Part shown: piece by piece, positions 52,714 to 61,315 of the stretch
How the letters are laid out: every line of letters begins with the position of its first letter
Position numbering within the stretch: position 1 is the stretch's first letter
Origin: Bacteroidota bacterium
GTDB lineage: Bacteria; Bacteroidota; Ignavibacteria; Tepidaquicellales; Tepidaquicellaceae
Assembly (NCBI GenBank): GCA_018266845.1
Contig: JAFDZO010000011.1
Span: forward strand, 204,366 to 268,365
DNA: 64,000 nucleotides
Direction of reading: 5' to 3'
Notes under the pieces: generated by a model
What the model was told of the DNA's origin: nothing
Seen by the model: the letters and a program-made list of their open reading frames with translations, nothing else
Database searches by the model: none
Made by a program: the position numbers and the translations under genes

Positions 52714-54009
52714 TTATTTTACTAAAATCATTTTTTTGGTGCTTGAAAAATCTCCCGATGTCATCTTATAGAAATATACTCCTCCGGCAAGATGTGATGC
52801 GTCATACCTGATACTGTGCTCTCCCGCCGGGAGAGTTTCATTTACAATATATGCTACTTTTTTACCCATAGCATCATATAACGAAATATTTACAAAAGAA
52901 GATTTTGGCACTCTGAAAGAAATCTCCGTGGAGGGGTTAAACGGGTTAGGATAGTTTTGCAGCAGTGAAAACCCCGAAGCAGTTTCATTAGAATTTGAAA
53001 TTGAAACTGCATCAGGTTCATAGTAGAAAACTCCGTATGAGTAAGTTGCTGCATATAATTTCCCTGCAAGCATTCCGAGTGCGTAAACATTTGCTCCGGC
53101 AGGAAGACCCGTAGTCATTAACTGCCATGAAGAGCCTCCCGTAGCCGAGAAATAAACTTTTTTATCATCTGTTGAAATATAAATTTCGTTATCCGATACA
53201 ACACACATTGAATTTATAACAACATTCCCGCTTGGAGTGGAAAAAGCATCAAAGTTAATCCCCTCATTTGTGCTTTTCATAACTTTGTAATTCTGGGCTA
53301 TATAAATGTTTCCTTCCCGTGATTTCCCCATAGCGTTTGTATATCTTGAACCAATCATATGAGCTGTCGTATCTACAGGCAGCCAGAAATTTCCTCCGCT
53401 TACACTTCTATACACTCCGTCAAATGTTGTTCCCATTAATATTTTATTACTGCCCGTTGTCAATAAGCCTTGAGGCCAGCCGAGTTGAATTGAATCTTTT
53501 TGAAACCATGACAAACCGTTATCGGTGGATTTATAAATATATGACCAAACTATATCTCCTATGGTTGGACCTCTTTGGACAGGAATACCTGCAAGAATAG
53601 AACCATCCTGAAGCACGGTCAAAGCGCCGCCAACAGCATTATTATAAGGAAAGTTTCTTGAAAATACTGTCTGCCATGTTATGCCGTTATCTGTAGAGCG
53701 GTGAATCATAGAAACACTTGATTGGATATATGAGCCTTGCCCTGAAATAGCATACAGGGTTCCGTCAGAAAGCATTGTCAAAAACCTGACTTTCCTTCCC
53801 TGAAAATCTATAGGTACCCAGTTTATACTGCCAAATGATTTTTTGTAAAGCGATGAATTGTAATCTGCTATAATTACATCCCCTGAATTAGTTTCAGTCA
53901 TTGTAAAGATTGCGCAATTCCCCGGCAATGTCCCTGTAGGCATCCATGTGCCCGAATAAACTATTTGAAAAGAAATAAAAATAAATAGCAGTAAGAATAC
54001 TTTTTTCAT
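52714..54009 (-). CDS. T9SS-exported BNR-type propeller protein, paralogue 2
   Basis: 431 residues with a signal peptide (VFLLLFIFISFQIVYS). It starts like its neighbours (GTWMPTGTLPG) and carries RSTDNGITW, KSTDNGLSW and related Asp boxes. The sorting domain starts LLQNYPNPFNPSTEISFRVP and ends VYFYKMTSGDFSSTKKMILV. Shares the order of motifs with the genes on both sides, so it arose by tandem duplication. Confidence 0.86.
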   Translation of the reverse strand: MKKVFLLLFIFISFQIVYSGTWMPTGTLPGNCAIFTMTETNSGDVIIADYNSSLYKKSFGSINWVPIDFQGRKVRFLTMLSDGTLYAISGQGSYIQSSVSMIHRSTDNGITWQTVFSRNFPYNNAVGGALTVLQDGSILAGIPVQRGPTIGDIVWSYIYKSTDNGLSWFQKDSIQLGWPQGLLTTGSNKILMGTTFDGVYRSVSGGNFWLPVDTTAHMIGSRYTNAMGKSREGNIYIAQNYKVMKSTNEGINFDAFSTPSGNVVINSMCVVSDNEIYISTDDKKVYFSATGGSSWQLMTTGLPAGANVYALGMLAGKLYAATYSYGVFYYEPDAVSISNSNETASGFSLLQNYPNPFNPSTEISFRVPKSSFVNISLYDAMGKKVAYIVNETLPAGEHSIRYDASHLAGGVYFYKMTSGDFSSTKKMILVK

Positions 54010-54194
54010 AACAATAAAAGCGAAAAATAATTTAAGAAAGATAGTTATCGTTCGGGTACGATTTTATGCGGGGATAATTCACTCTTGCAGCTTTTCATCT
54101 GCAGAAAATTTTAGTAACGGATAAACTTAAAAAAATAAGGGCAAAAATTCAAAGAAACTTTTTGCGATTTGTGAGTAAAAACAGAACATAATCC

Positions 54195-54214
54195 CTCCCG
54201 TAAATTTACGGGAG
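54195..54214. repeat. Perfect 20-bp palindrome
   Basis: CTCCCGTAAATTTACGGGAG, between two tandem T9SS genes and downstream of paralogue 3 on the minus strand. It may help termination, but no U run follows. Confidence 0.6.
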
Positions 54215-54252
54215 AAACTATTAGTTCTGTGATTTATAGGGTGGGAAAATTC

Positions 54253-55554
54253 TTATTTTATTAATATCATTTTTCTCGTTTCATTAAATCTCTCAGTTTC
54301 AAGCCTGTAATAATAAACTCCGCCGCTTAAAAACGATGCGTCAAAAGTTATTTCATAATTTCCTGATACTTTGACTTCATTAACAAGCCTTGAAACCTCT
54401 TTGCCTAACGCATCAAACACACTCAGTTTAACATATCCTTGTTTCGGAATTGAGAATGATATTTTCGTAGAAGGATTAAACGGATTAGGATAATTTTGCT
54501 TTAGCTGGTATCCGTTTACAACATTACTGTTCTCCCCTACGCCGGTTACTAAATCAATTGTATATAATTCGCCGTCATACAATCCCGGCTTATGCCCTGC
54601 CAAATAAACTTTTCCATTATTAAATGCAATAGCATCCGTTTGAAATCCGTAGGAAATCCCTGTATGATTTTCAGTCCAGGAAGTTCCCAAATCATTTGAT
54701 ATAAATACCCTTCCGTCTGAAAGCGCAATATAGATTTCATCATTGGGACCAATTCCTGCCTTTTTTGTATATGACCACGCATTAAATGGTCCTAAAAAGC
54801 TAAAACTTCCGCAATTATTCGTAGAGTGGTTCACCCCGTATGCTTCACCCTCAAAAATTGAGTTTCCAACATTTCCCTTTTGCAAGAAAGATGTAAACAT
54901 GCTTGAAACACTTGGAACGCCTGCCCAGCCCGCTCCAAAATTTGAAGATGAAAGCAATCCCGTTTGTCCTGTGCCTAAATAAATATTTCCGTCCGCCCCA
55001 ATTACCATACCTGAACCACCGCCTGTATTCATTGAAATTAAAGGACCGATAAATCCCAAATCCGACCAATCATTGCCTCCGTTGCTTGATTTAATAACAT
55101 AGGTGTCAACATCACTGACAGTAGGATAAACTGTAACGGAAAAGGCAGCTATAATCTGCCCGTTGGATGGGAATACAATTTCGCCCCATAGGGAAGCGTT
55201 TTGCGAAAAAGACTTAGAAAAAACAGTCTGCCATGATGCGCCGCTGTTTGTGGAGCGGTAAATTGTTTCACTCGAGCCTGCCCTCCCTATTCCATAAATA
55301 TCTCCGTTAGGAGCTAAGATGAGATTGTAAACAGAACCGCCTGCTGCTCCTGAAAGCGCCCAGTTTGCTCCGCCGTTTGTTGATTTGTAAATTCCCCCGA
55401 CTCTGATTGAAGCAAACAAATTACCCTGTCCGTCAGGTAATACTTTATAAATAATGTTATCTGCGATGCCGGTTATTGAGGGCATTCTAACCCAGCCGGC
55501 AGCGTAAATGCTAGCCGAACAAAAAAGCAGTAATATCAGAATTATTTTTCTCAT
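54253..55554 (-). CDS. T9SS-exported BNR-type propeller protein, paralogue 3
   Basis: About 433 residues from the ATG at 55554, which gives a proper signal peptide (IILILLLFCSASIYAAG); an in-frame ATG at 55644 adds 30 residues without signal character. Asp boxes KSTNGGANW, RSTNSGASW and KSSNGGNDW. Sorting domain LKQNYPNPFNPSTKISFSIP through VYYYRLETERFNETRKMIL. Same architecture as the two genes downstream. Confidence 0.86.
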   Translation of the reverse strand: MRKIILILLLFCSASIYAAGWVRMPSITGIADNIIYKVLPDGQGNLFASIRVGGIYKSTNGGANWALSGAAGGSVYNLILAPNGDIYGIGRAGSSETIYRSTNSGASWQTVFSKSFSQNASLWGEIVFPSNGQIIAAFSVTVYPTVSDVDTYVIKSSNGGNDWSDLGFIGPLISMNTGGGSGMVIGADGNIYLGTGQTGLLSSSNFGAGWAGVPSVSSMFTSFLQKGNVGNSIFEGEAYGVNHSTNNCGSFSFLGPFNAWSYTKKAGIGPNDEIYIALSDGRVFISNDLGTSWTENHTGISYGFQTDAIAFNNGKVYLAGHKPGLYDGELYTIDLVTGVGENSNVVNGYQLKQNYPNPFNPSTKISFSIPKQGYVKLSVFDALGKEVSRLVNEVKVSGNYEITFDASFLSGGVYYYRLETERFNETRKMILIK

Positions 55555-55691
55555 AGTATTTTTTTTAGGTAAAATTAGCCCTGTAAAAAAATTAATGCAA
55601 AGAAACTTTTTGAGATTTGTGAAAAACTCCCGTAACTTATTCACTTATAAATGAAGTATAATTTTTTTATGTTAGAAAAAAACAAATTACT

Positions 55692-56825
55692 TTGGCTGAA
55701 ATAAAAATACGAAAAGTCGAAAACGATTCAGATAAGAATCAGTTTATTAATTTACCTTGGAAAATTTATAAGGATTATCCGAACTGGGTGCCTCCGCTTA
55801 AATTTGATGTAAAAAATAATCTTAATCCCAATAAAAATCCTTTTTTCAATCATGCAAAAGTTGAGCTATATCTTGCTGAAGTTGAGGGAAGATTAGTGGG
55901 TAGAATTGCAGCAATTGTAAACGACAATCACAATAATTTTTACAAAGATAAAGTCGGATTCTTTGGATTTTTTGAGTGTATTAATGATACAAGGGTTTCC
56001 CGCGCGCTATTTGATAAAGCCTATGAATTTTTAAAATCTCACGGGATGGATACAATGCGCGGACCAGTTAACCCATCTACTAATGATGAGTGCGGCTTGC
56101 TTGTGGATTCGTTTGACTCCCCGCCCGTAATGCTGATGACTTACAACCCCGAGTATTACATAAAGCTGTTTGAAGACTATGGCTTGGCAAAGGCTAAAGA
56201 TTTATTGGCTCTTTATATTCCAAAAGAAGTTATTAACAACACGAAAAAGATGGAGCAGCTCGAGAGGATTTCCAACATGGTTATGAAAAGAGAAAATATA
56301 AAAATCAGAAATGTTGATTTGAAAGATTTCGATAATGAAGTTCAGCGTGTCCGGGAAGTTTATAATAATGCCTGGCAGGATAACTGGGGTTTTGTTCCCA
56401 TGACGGAAGATGAATTCAAGTACATTGCAAAAACTCTAAAGGCAGTTGTGGATAAGGACTTCGTTGTCTTTGCAGAGGTTGAAGGCAAGACTATCGGCTT
56501 TTCCCTTGCTCTTCCCGATTTTAATCAGGTGCTGAAGCACCTAAACGGCAGCTTGTTCCCTTTTGGATTGTTTAAGCTGCTTTATTATAAAAATAAGATT
56601 GATTTGCTCCGCGTAATAATCATGGGAGTGAACAAAGAATATCACAAGAAAGGGATTGATGCCGTATTCTATCAGGATGTGATTAAAGCGGGCAACCGAA
56701 AAGGATACAAAGGCGCAGAAATTTCATGGGTGCTGGAAGATAACTTAGCTATGAAGCAGACGGCGGAAAAATTAGGCGCGCATGTTTATAAGACCTACAG
56801 AATTTATGACAAGAGTATTTCGTGA
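55692..56825 (+). CDS. GNAT-like N-acetyltransferase, ~380-residue family
   Basis: 377 residues. The N-terminal half (FINLPWKIYKDYPNWVPPLK, then GRIAAIVNDNHN, KVGFFGFFECINDTR) matches a conserved Bacteroidota/Chlorobi family annotated as GNAT. The acetyl-CoA site is less clear in the second half (NKEYHKKGIDAVFYQDVIKAG). Start is TTG at 55692: the ATG at 55669 is in another frame. Substrate unknown. Confidence 0.8.
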   Translation: MAEIKIRKVENDSDKNQFINLPWKIYKDYPNWVPPLKFDVKNNLNPNKNPFFNHAKVELYLAEVEGRLVGRIAAIVNDNHNNFYKDKVGFFGFFECINDTRVSRALFDKAYEFLKSHGMDTMRGPVNPSTNDECGLLVDSFDSPPVMLMTYNPEYYIKLFEDYGLAKAKDLLALYIPKEVINNTKKMEQLERISNMVMKRENIKIRNVDLKDFDNEVQRVREVYNNAWQDNWGFVPMTEDEFKYIAKTLKAVVDKDFVVFAEVEGKTIGFSLALPDFNQVLKHLNGSLFPFGLFKLLYYKNKIDLLRVIIMGVNKEYHKKGIDAVFYQDVIKAGNRKGYKGAEISWVLEDNLAMKQTAEKLGAHVYKTYRIYDKSIS

Positions 56826-57238
56826 TTTCTAGAGGGCTAAATTGCTGTAAAAACGCATACCAAAACTTACGCCCCCTCGTAAGTTTTCACATAAATTACT
56901 GTTAATACAATACAGTTTATTCTATAGTTTTCACCTTAACGTTGTTTATACAGTAATTTAAATACAGTTACTTGCCCCGCCTCGATATTGTTTAGTTTTC
57001 TTTGTTTGCACTACTTCAACACTTACAATTTTGTTTAACTTGATTTTTTTCGTTTCCCAAGCGGGAGCTTGGGAAACGGTTGAAAATTTAGAATTTGTTT
57101 GCTTTGGCATTATTTTTATATTTTCAATATCTAACATGCGCATATTCCGATAACATTTTATTTCTAGAAAAATATTAGCTCATTTTTTTATACGGGTTGA
57201 GGTTTTACAACTTAGAATTACGGAAATAATTCTTAGAT
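56826..57238. other. Gene-free, AT-rich stretch
   Basis: No supported gene. The only structure seen is the 26-bp hairpin at 57052-57077. A 61-codon minus-strand frame (56958-57143) runs through that hairpin and has no recognisable features. Confidence 0.6.
57051..57078. repeat. Hairpin repeat, loop GGGA
   Basis: CGTTTCCCAAGC, loop GGGA, GCTTGGGAAACG: a perfect 12-bp stem, the central 26 bases matching the dispersed family (loop is TCCC on the other strand). Confidence 0.85.
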
Positions 57239-57703
57239 ATGATTTCAAAGTTTTTGTTAAAAAAATTAATAAACCAAAGAATTCGGGATGCAGAATCCCT
57301 GATAAAAAAACGATGCTATTATTCATCAAAATATATTTCAGGATACGCAATTGAATTAGCTTTGAAATATAAAATTTGTAAAATGTACAGATTCTCAAAA
57401 GGTTTTCCAGAGACTAAGGAAGAGTTTAGAAAATATTTTGACAACCCTAATTTCTCCCAAAAACAGAATAAAGAATTAAGAATAGTTATCTCCGCTTTGA
57501 AAGAAATCAAAACTCATGATTTATCAAAATTGTTATATTATTCCGGGGAGGAATCAAGAATAAAAGCAGCTTGTTTTGATGAATGGGCAATAGCATTCTC
57601 ATGGAAACCGGAAATGAGATACAAATTAGTACCTACAAAAAAGCACGAAGCTATATTAAATTTGAGTTCAATAAAGACTATACTTGAAAAAATTAAACTA
57701 TAG
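57239..57703 (+). CDS. HEPN-domain protein
   Basis: 154 residues, all helical. The segment YYSSKYISGYAIELALKYKICK is the HEPN signature helix, and KEIKTHDLSKLLYYSG the second conserved helix with the common HDL motif. The catalytic Rx4-6H motif of HEPN RNase toxins is not found, so it is probably not an RNase. A DUF2188 gene starts four bases after the stop, giving a two-gene unit in an AT-rich island beside a hairpin repeat. Function unknown. Confidence 0.78.
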   Translation: MISKFLLKKLINQRIRDAESLIKKRCYYSSKYISGYAIELALKYKICKMYRFSKGFPETKEEFRKYFDNPNFSQKQNKELRIVISALKEIKTHDLSKLLYYSGEESRIKAACFDEWAIAFSWKPEMRYKLVPTKKHEAILNLSSIKTILEKIKL

Positions 57704-57707
57704 TAAA

Positions 57708-57920
57708 ATGAGAAAAAGAAATCAACATGTCGTTCCATTAGGCACAGGATGGGCAGTGAAAAGCGAGAAAGCACAAAGGTTTACAGTAATAACTTCTACC
57801 AAAAGAGAAGCCATAAATGTAGCCAAAAGGATTGCAAAAAACAGTAATTCAGAATTGATTATACATGGAAAAGACGGCAGCATTGTCGAGAAAAATGATC
57901 CTTATCCTCAAAAAAAATAA
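57708..57920 (+). CDS. DUF2188 protein
   Basis: About 70 residues. The start at 57708 follows the HEPN stop; an in-frame ATG at 57684 lies inside the HEPN gene. Features of DUF2188: QHVVPLGTGWAVKSEKAQRF, a helix REAINVAKRIAKN, and ELIIHGKDGSIVEKND. These domains are small alpha/beta units of unknown role. Pairing with HEPN suggests a joint function, possibly as a complex. Confidence 0.75.
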   Translation: MRKRNQHVVPLGTGWAVKSEKAQRFTVITSTKREAINVAKRIAKNSNSELIIHGKDGSIVEKNDPYPQKK

Positions 57921-57949
57921 AAAGCTCCTTGCAAAATGACGGAGCTTTT
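57920..57949. terminator. Bidirectional terminator
   Basis: AAAAGCTCC and GGAGCTTTT pair around a 12-nt loop with A and T runs on both sides, between the DUF2188 gene and the convergent cupredoxin gene. Confidence 0.82.
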
Positions 57950-57960
57950 CAATACCCGAT

Positions 57961-60381
57961 TTACTTCGCCAGCATCATCTTCTTTACACTCACAAAATCA
58001 GCTGCCTTAATTTTATAAAAATAAACTCCGCTTGATAATTTAGAAGCATCAAATTTCACTGAGTAATATCCTGCTTCTTTTACCTCGTTCACAAGCTCTG
58101 CAACTAATCTTCCATTTATATCAAATATACTTAGTGTAACAAACCCGGCAACGGGCAGCTGATAGCTGATAACTGTATTGGGATTAAACGGATTAGGGTA
58201 GTTCTGCTCCAAAGAAAATTTACCGGGAACTCCAATTACTACTTCATTGGAAAGTTCATAATACCTAGAGTTACCATTGTAATCTATCTGCTTTAACCTG
58301 TAATTATACTTCCCTGTTGAAAGATTTCTATCTTCGTATGAATAATTTTTAACCACATTTGAATTTCCATTTCCTGTAACATTTCCTACTTTATACCATA
58401 CTGCGTTCATTGATTTTCTTTCAATATCAAAACTTGAATTATTTTGCTCACGAGCAGTTTTCCAATTCAGTATAACACCATTTTCGGCAGTGATTGATGT
58501 GAAGCTATTTAACTCAACCGGAAGCGGATTGCTTCCATAAGCTCCGGCTACATACATTATACCTATCGAATCGAGAGGAACAGAAGTTCTGAAAGCTGTT
58601 GTGCCTGAGCCAGGCGAGTGAATTCCCGGATAATAGAACAAACTAACTAAGGGATCCCGATTAATAAGTCTAAGATTTACTGGATCAGATATTCCATTTG
58701 TGCCATAGGCATCTGCGGATAAATCAAATTTTCCCCCCGTTACTCCTGTAATATTTGTTCCCCATCGCATAAGCGCGCACCTGTTAATTGTATAACCCCA
58801 GTCAACATAAGCAGGAATATCAAAACCGCCTGTTTCTCCTTCATCTGCTATGACTGATTCATAGAAACACTGCACGGCAAATTTACCTGAAGTTGAGGGT
58901 GCAAATGCAGGACAAGCCAAGGTAAAAGGTTTATAAAAATTCATTAATACAGGGTGCATATAATATCCGGTAGGAAACAATAAAGGAGCGCTAAATGTTG
59001 ACGCAGGAATATATCTCTCTACACAGGCAGAAACATAACCACCCGTTCTTATAACTGCGCCGGCATTAGAAACTGACGTGCCTATAGTTAACCTCTTGTT
59101 ATAGTCAAAAGCTGTAAATGTTTTCATTACTCCGTTTTGAAGAACAAGTGTATCACAAATAATTATTCTATCGAAAACAATTAAATTAGCATTAATGATA
59201 AGTTGATTGGGAAAATAAACAGAGGTATCACAATAAATATTTTGAGTACCCGTTCCAATGAAAGAAATTCTTTGACCATTTTTTATTAGAGTTGCGCCGT
59301 TTAGTGTAAAATCTCCGCCAATAGTCCATGAAGATGCGCTGCTCATAAAAGAACTGTCAATTGCATTCGTTTCAACTTTATAGTTACCTCTGACAGTAAA
59401 ATTGGAAGCTCCCGTTCTTGCATAGACCTTCGTTCCCCCTGATGATGCCGCTGAAAAAGTTATGCTTGGATAAACTCTGCCTGAAGCAGAAATAGAATAA
59501 ACTGAAGTTGTAGGAACATCAAAAACAACTAATCCTAATTCATTACCGGAAGCTGTAGAAAGTCTTTGCATTATCCCTGCATTTCCACGTGTGGTATTAT
59601 GAATGTATTTTCCGCCATTGAGAATATTAACAGAGTCGTTTGTATTTGTAAAGTCAAGCCCGTTGCCTGCTGCTGCTCCGCTTGAGTTTTTAAAAATTCC
59701 GTTAGCATAAATTACTAAATCGGGATTTGAAGCAATGTTATCGCCCACGGTAAAACCCGGATTATTTGTATTTGAGGAAGGCAGAACTAACGATATTATA
59801 TTTCCTCCTAAAGGATTAATGATACATTTTCTCACAACAGTATTCACTGCTCCGCCCGGCAGGTTTACTGTATATGATGAAAGAAATCTCGCATTATCTA
59901 AAAGCACGCTATCGGTAGCTAAAGGAACTGTTCCTCCGACCCAATTATTCGCATCAGACCATGAAGAGCCATCGCCCGCTCCCGACCACATCCTGTAGCC
60001 GTTTCCCACATTTAGTACTCCCTGCATTGTGGGCCAATGAGGCTGGCATCCATAAACATACGAACCTGTAAATTTTACTACATACGAAAAAAACTGACTG
60101 CCTGAATTTATTGGGGAATCCCAGTCATCTGCTCCTGCAGGATGAGAAGTGCCGGGAAGAATTGTTGGGCTGCATGTTGTTGTATGACTGCCGGCTACCC
60201 ATCTGAATCTTACTGTATCATATAGATTAATATTCATGATGCTGCTGTTAAAGAAAAAATTTGCAACATCTATATTGTACTTCGTTTGATATAAAGTTTG
60301 TGAGATTAGATTTCCTGAACTCGATATGCTTAAACAAAATAATAAGAAACTAAAGATAGATTTAGAAATATATGTTTTCAT
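57961..60381 (-). CDS. T9SS-exported protein with N-terminal cupredoxin domain
   Basis: 806 residues with a signal peptide. Residues ~30-125 form a plastocyanin-like domain keeping all four type 1 copper ligands: H66 (AGSHTTTC), C112 and H115 (YGCQPHW) and M119. A long, repetitive beta-helix or adhesin-like region follows (about 130-620). The end is ENGVILNWKTAREQNNSSFD, a fibronectin-like segment, then a T9SS sorting domain (LEQNYPNPFNPNTVISYQLP). A surface electron-transfer or copper-binding role is plausible but not shown. Confidence 0.83.
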   Translation of the reverse strand: MKTYISKSIFSFLLFCLSISSSGNLISQTLYQTKYNIDVANFFFNSSIMNINLYDTVRFRWVAGSHTTTCSPTILPGTSHPAGADDWDSPINSGSQFFSYVVKFTGSYVYGCQPHWPTMQGVLNVGNGYRMWSGAGDGSSWSDANNWVGGTVPLATDSVLLDNARFLSSYTVNLPGGAVNTVVRKCIINPLGGNIISLVLPSSNTNNPGFTVGDNIASNPDLVIYANGIFKNSSGAAAGNGLDFTNTNDSVNILNGGKYIHNTTRGNAGIMQRLSTASGNELGLVVFDVPTTSVYSISASGRVYPSITFSAASSGGTKVYARTGASNFTVRGNYKVETNAIDSSFMSSASSWTIGGDFTLNGATLIKNGQRISFIGTGTQNIYCDTSVYFPNQLIINANLIVFDRIIICDTLVLQNGVMKTFTAFDYNKRLTIGTSVSNAGAVIRTGGYVSACVERYIPASTFSAPLLFPTGYYMHPVLMNFYKPFTLACPAFAPSTSGKFAVQCFYESVIADEGETGGFDIPAYVDWGYTINRCALMRWGTNITGVTGGKFDLSADAYGTNGISDPVNLRLINRDPLVSLFYYPGIHSPGSGTTAFRTSVPLDSIGIMYVAGAYGSNPLPVELNSFTSITAENGVILNWKTAREQNNSSFDIERKSMNAVWYKVGNVTGNGNSNVVKNYSYEDRNLSTGKYNYRLKQIDYNGNSRYYELSNEVVIGVPGKFSLEQNYPNPFNPNTVISYQLPVAGFVTLSIFDINGRLVAELVNEVKEAGYYSVKFDASKLSSGVYFYKIKAADFVSVKKMMLAK

Positions 60382-60531
60382 AGCTGTAATATATTTATTT
60401 AGTCATTAATTTAAAAGCTATCCTAACAAAAACCTAACAAAAACCTTGTAAGCTTCTTAAGATGAATTTTATTTTTTTGTAGCGCTGTTTGTAACGGGCA
60501 ATTTTAGAAACAGAGAACTCTTGGGAAAGGA

Positions 60532-61185
60532 TTAACTAAGCGCCGCAGGCTCGGAATTCATTTTATCGGGAGGATATGTTCTGCAAAGCGCTATTTTTTC
60601 TTCCAGGGTTCCGTTAAGAAATTTTATACCTTCTTCTAAGTTTAGTATTACAGGCATACGGTTTTTTTCATGAATTAATCTTGTCATATCGTTTCCTTCA
60701 GTAGTTATTATTGTGCACGCCTCTTCCATCCCCTCTTTTCTGAAATATCCTGCTGAAAGAAAAATCTCTTCTTCGTTTAGAGTAAACTTGTACGGCTGTT
60801 TTATTTTCTTTTTCGTTGGTTTTCCTTTCGGAGTGAATGTATCAATAACATCGCCTTTCCATTCTATGTAACTGCTCATAACAAATAAGCACGGATTATC
60901 CTTTAAAAGAGACTGCCAATAATCGGCGGCTCTTCCCTGAATAATTTCTTCGATGCGTGAATTTACCATTACAATTCCCGATTGCAGTTTAAATCCCCAG
61001 CGTATAACTTCAAGAATATATTCATCCCCTGTTTTGCGGATTACTAAAACTTCATCCGTAGGTCTTATGTTGTTTACTTTTTCGGGAAAAGGTTTAGAGG
61101 TCAGGATTAATTCGCTTTGGAATGCTTTCCGAAACTCTGCTATTAATTTTGATGTATTTACAATTGCATTAAAACTTGTGCACAT
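60532..61185 (-). CDS. SRAP-domain protein (YedK/HMCES-like)
   Basis: 217 residues. SOS-response-associated peptidase family, which crosslinks to abasic sites in single-stranded DNA. The nucleophile C2 follows Met. VNSRIEEI carries the conserved Asn-Arg-Glu, SSYIEWKG the glutamate, and IHEKNRMPVIL the histidine. Protects stalled forks. Single gene; no lexA box was identified. Confidence 0.92.
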   Translation of the reverse strand: MCTSFNAIVNTSKLIAEFRKAFQSELILTSKPFPEKVNNIRPTDEVLVIRKTGDEYILEVIRWGFKLQSGIVMVNSRIEEIIQGRAADYWQSLLKDNPCLFVMSSYIEWKGDVIDTFTPKGKPTKKKIKQPYKFTLNEEEIFLSAGYFRKEGMEEACTIITTEGNDMTRLIHEKNRMPVILNLEEGIKFLNGTLEEKIALCRTYPPDKMNSEPAALS

Positions 61186-61251
61186 GTTTTAATATAAAAA
61201 GCGGGCTAAAATAATAAAACGTAAAAGGAGTTGAAAGTTTTTTAAGTAAAT

Positions 61252-61284
61252 AAAAAAGCCCCGAGAGATAATTCTCCCGGAGCC
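61252..61284 (-). terminator. Terminator of the thioester-domain gene
   Basis: On the minus strand GCTCCGGGAGA pairs with TCTCTCGGGGC (two G-U) and a run of six U follows, 32 bases past the stop. Confidence 0.8.
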
Positions 61285-61315
61285 TTATGTGGTACAACCC
61301 CATAAACCAAACTTA

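Noticed and set aside
56958..57143. 61-codon minus-strand gene before the HEPN gene
   Set aside because: It reads straight through a hairpin repeat, has no family features and no clear ribosome site.
57239..57703. HEPN RNase toxin
   Set aside because: No Rx4-6H motif is present around the conserved histidine.
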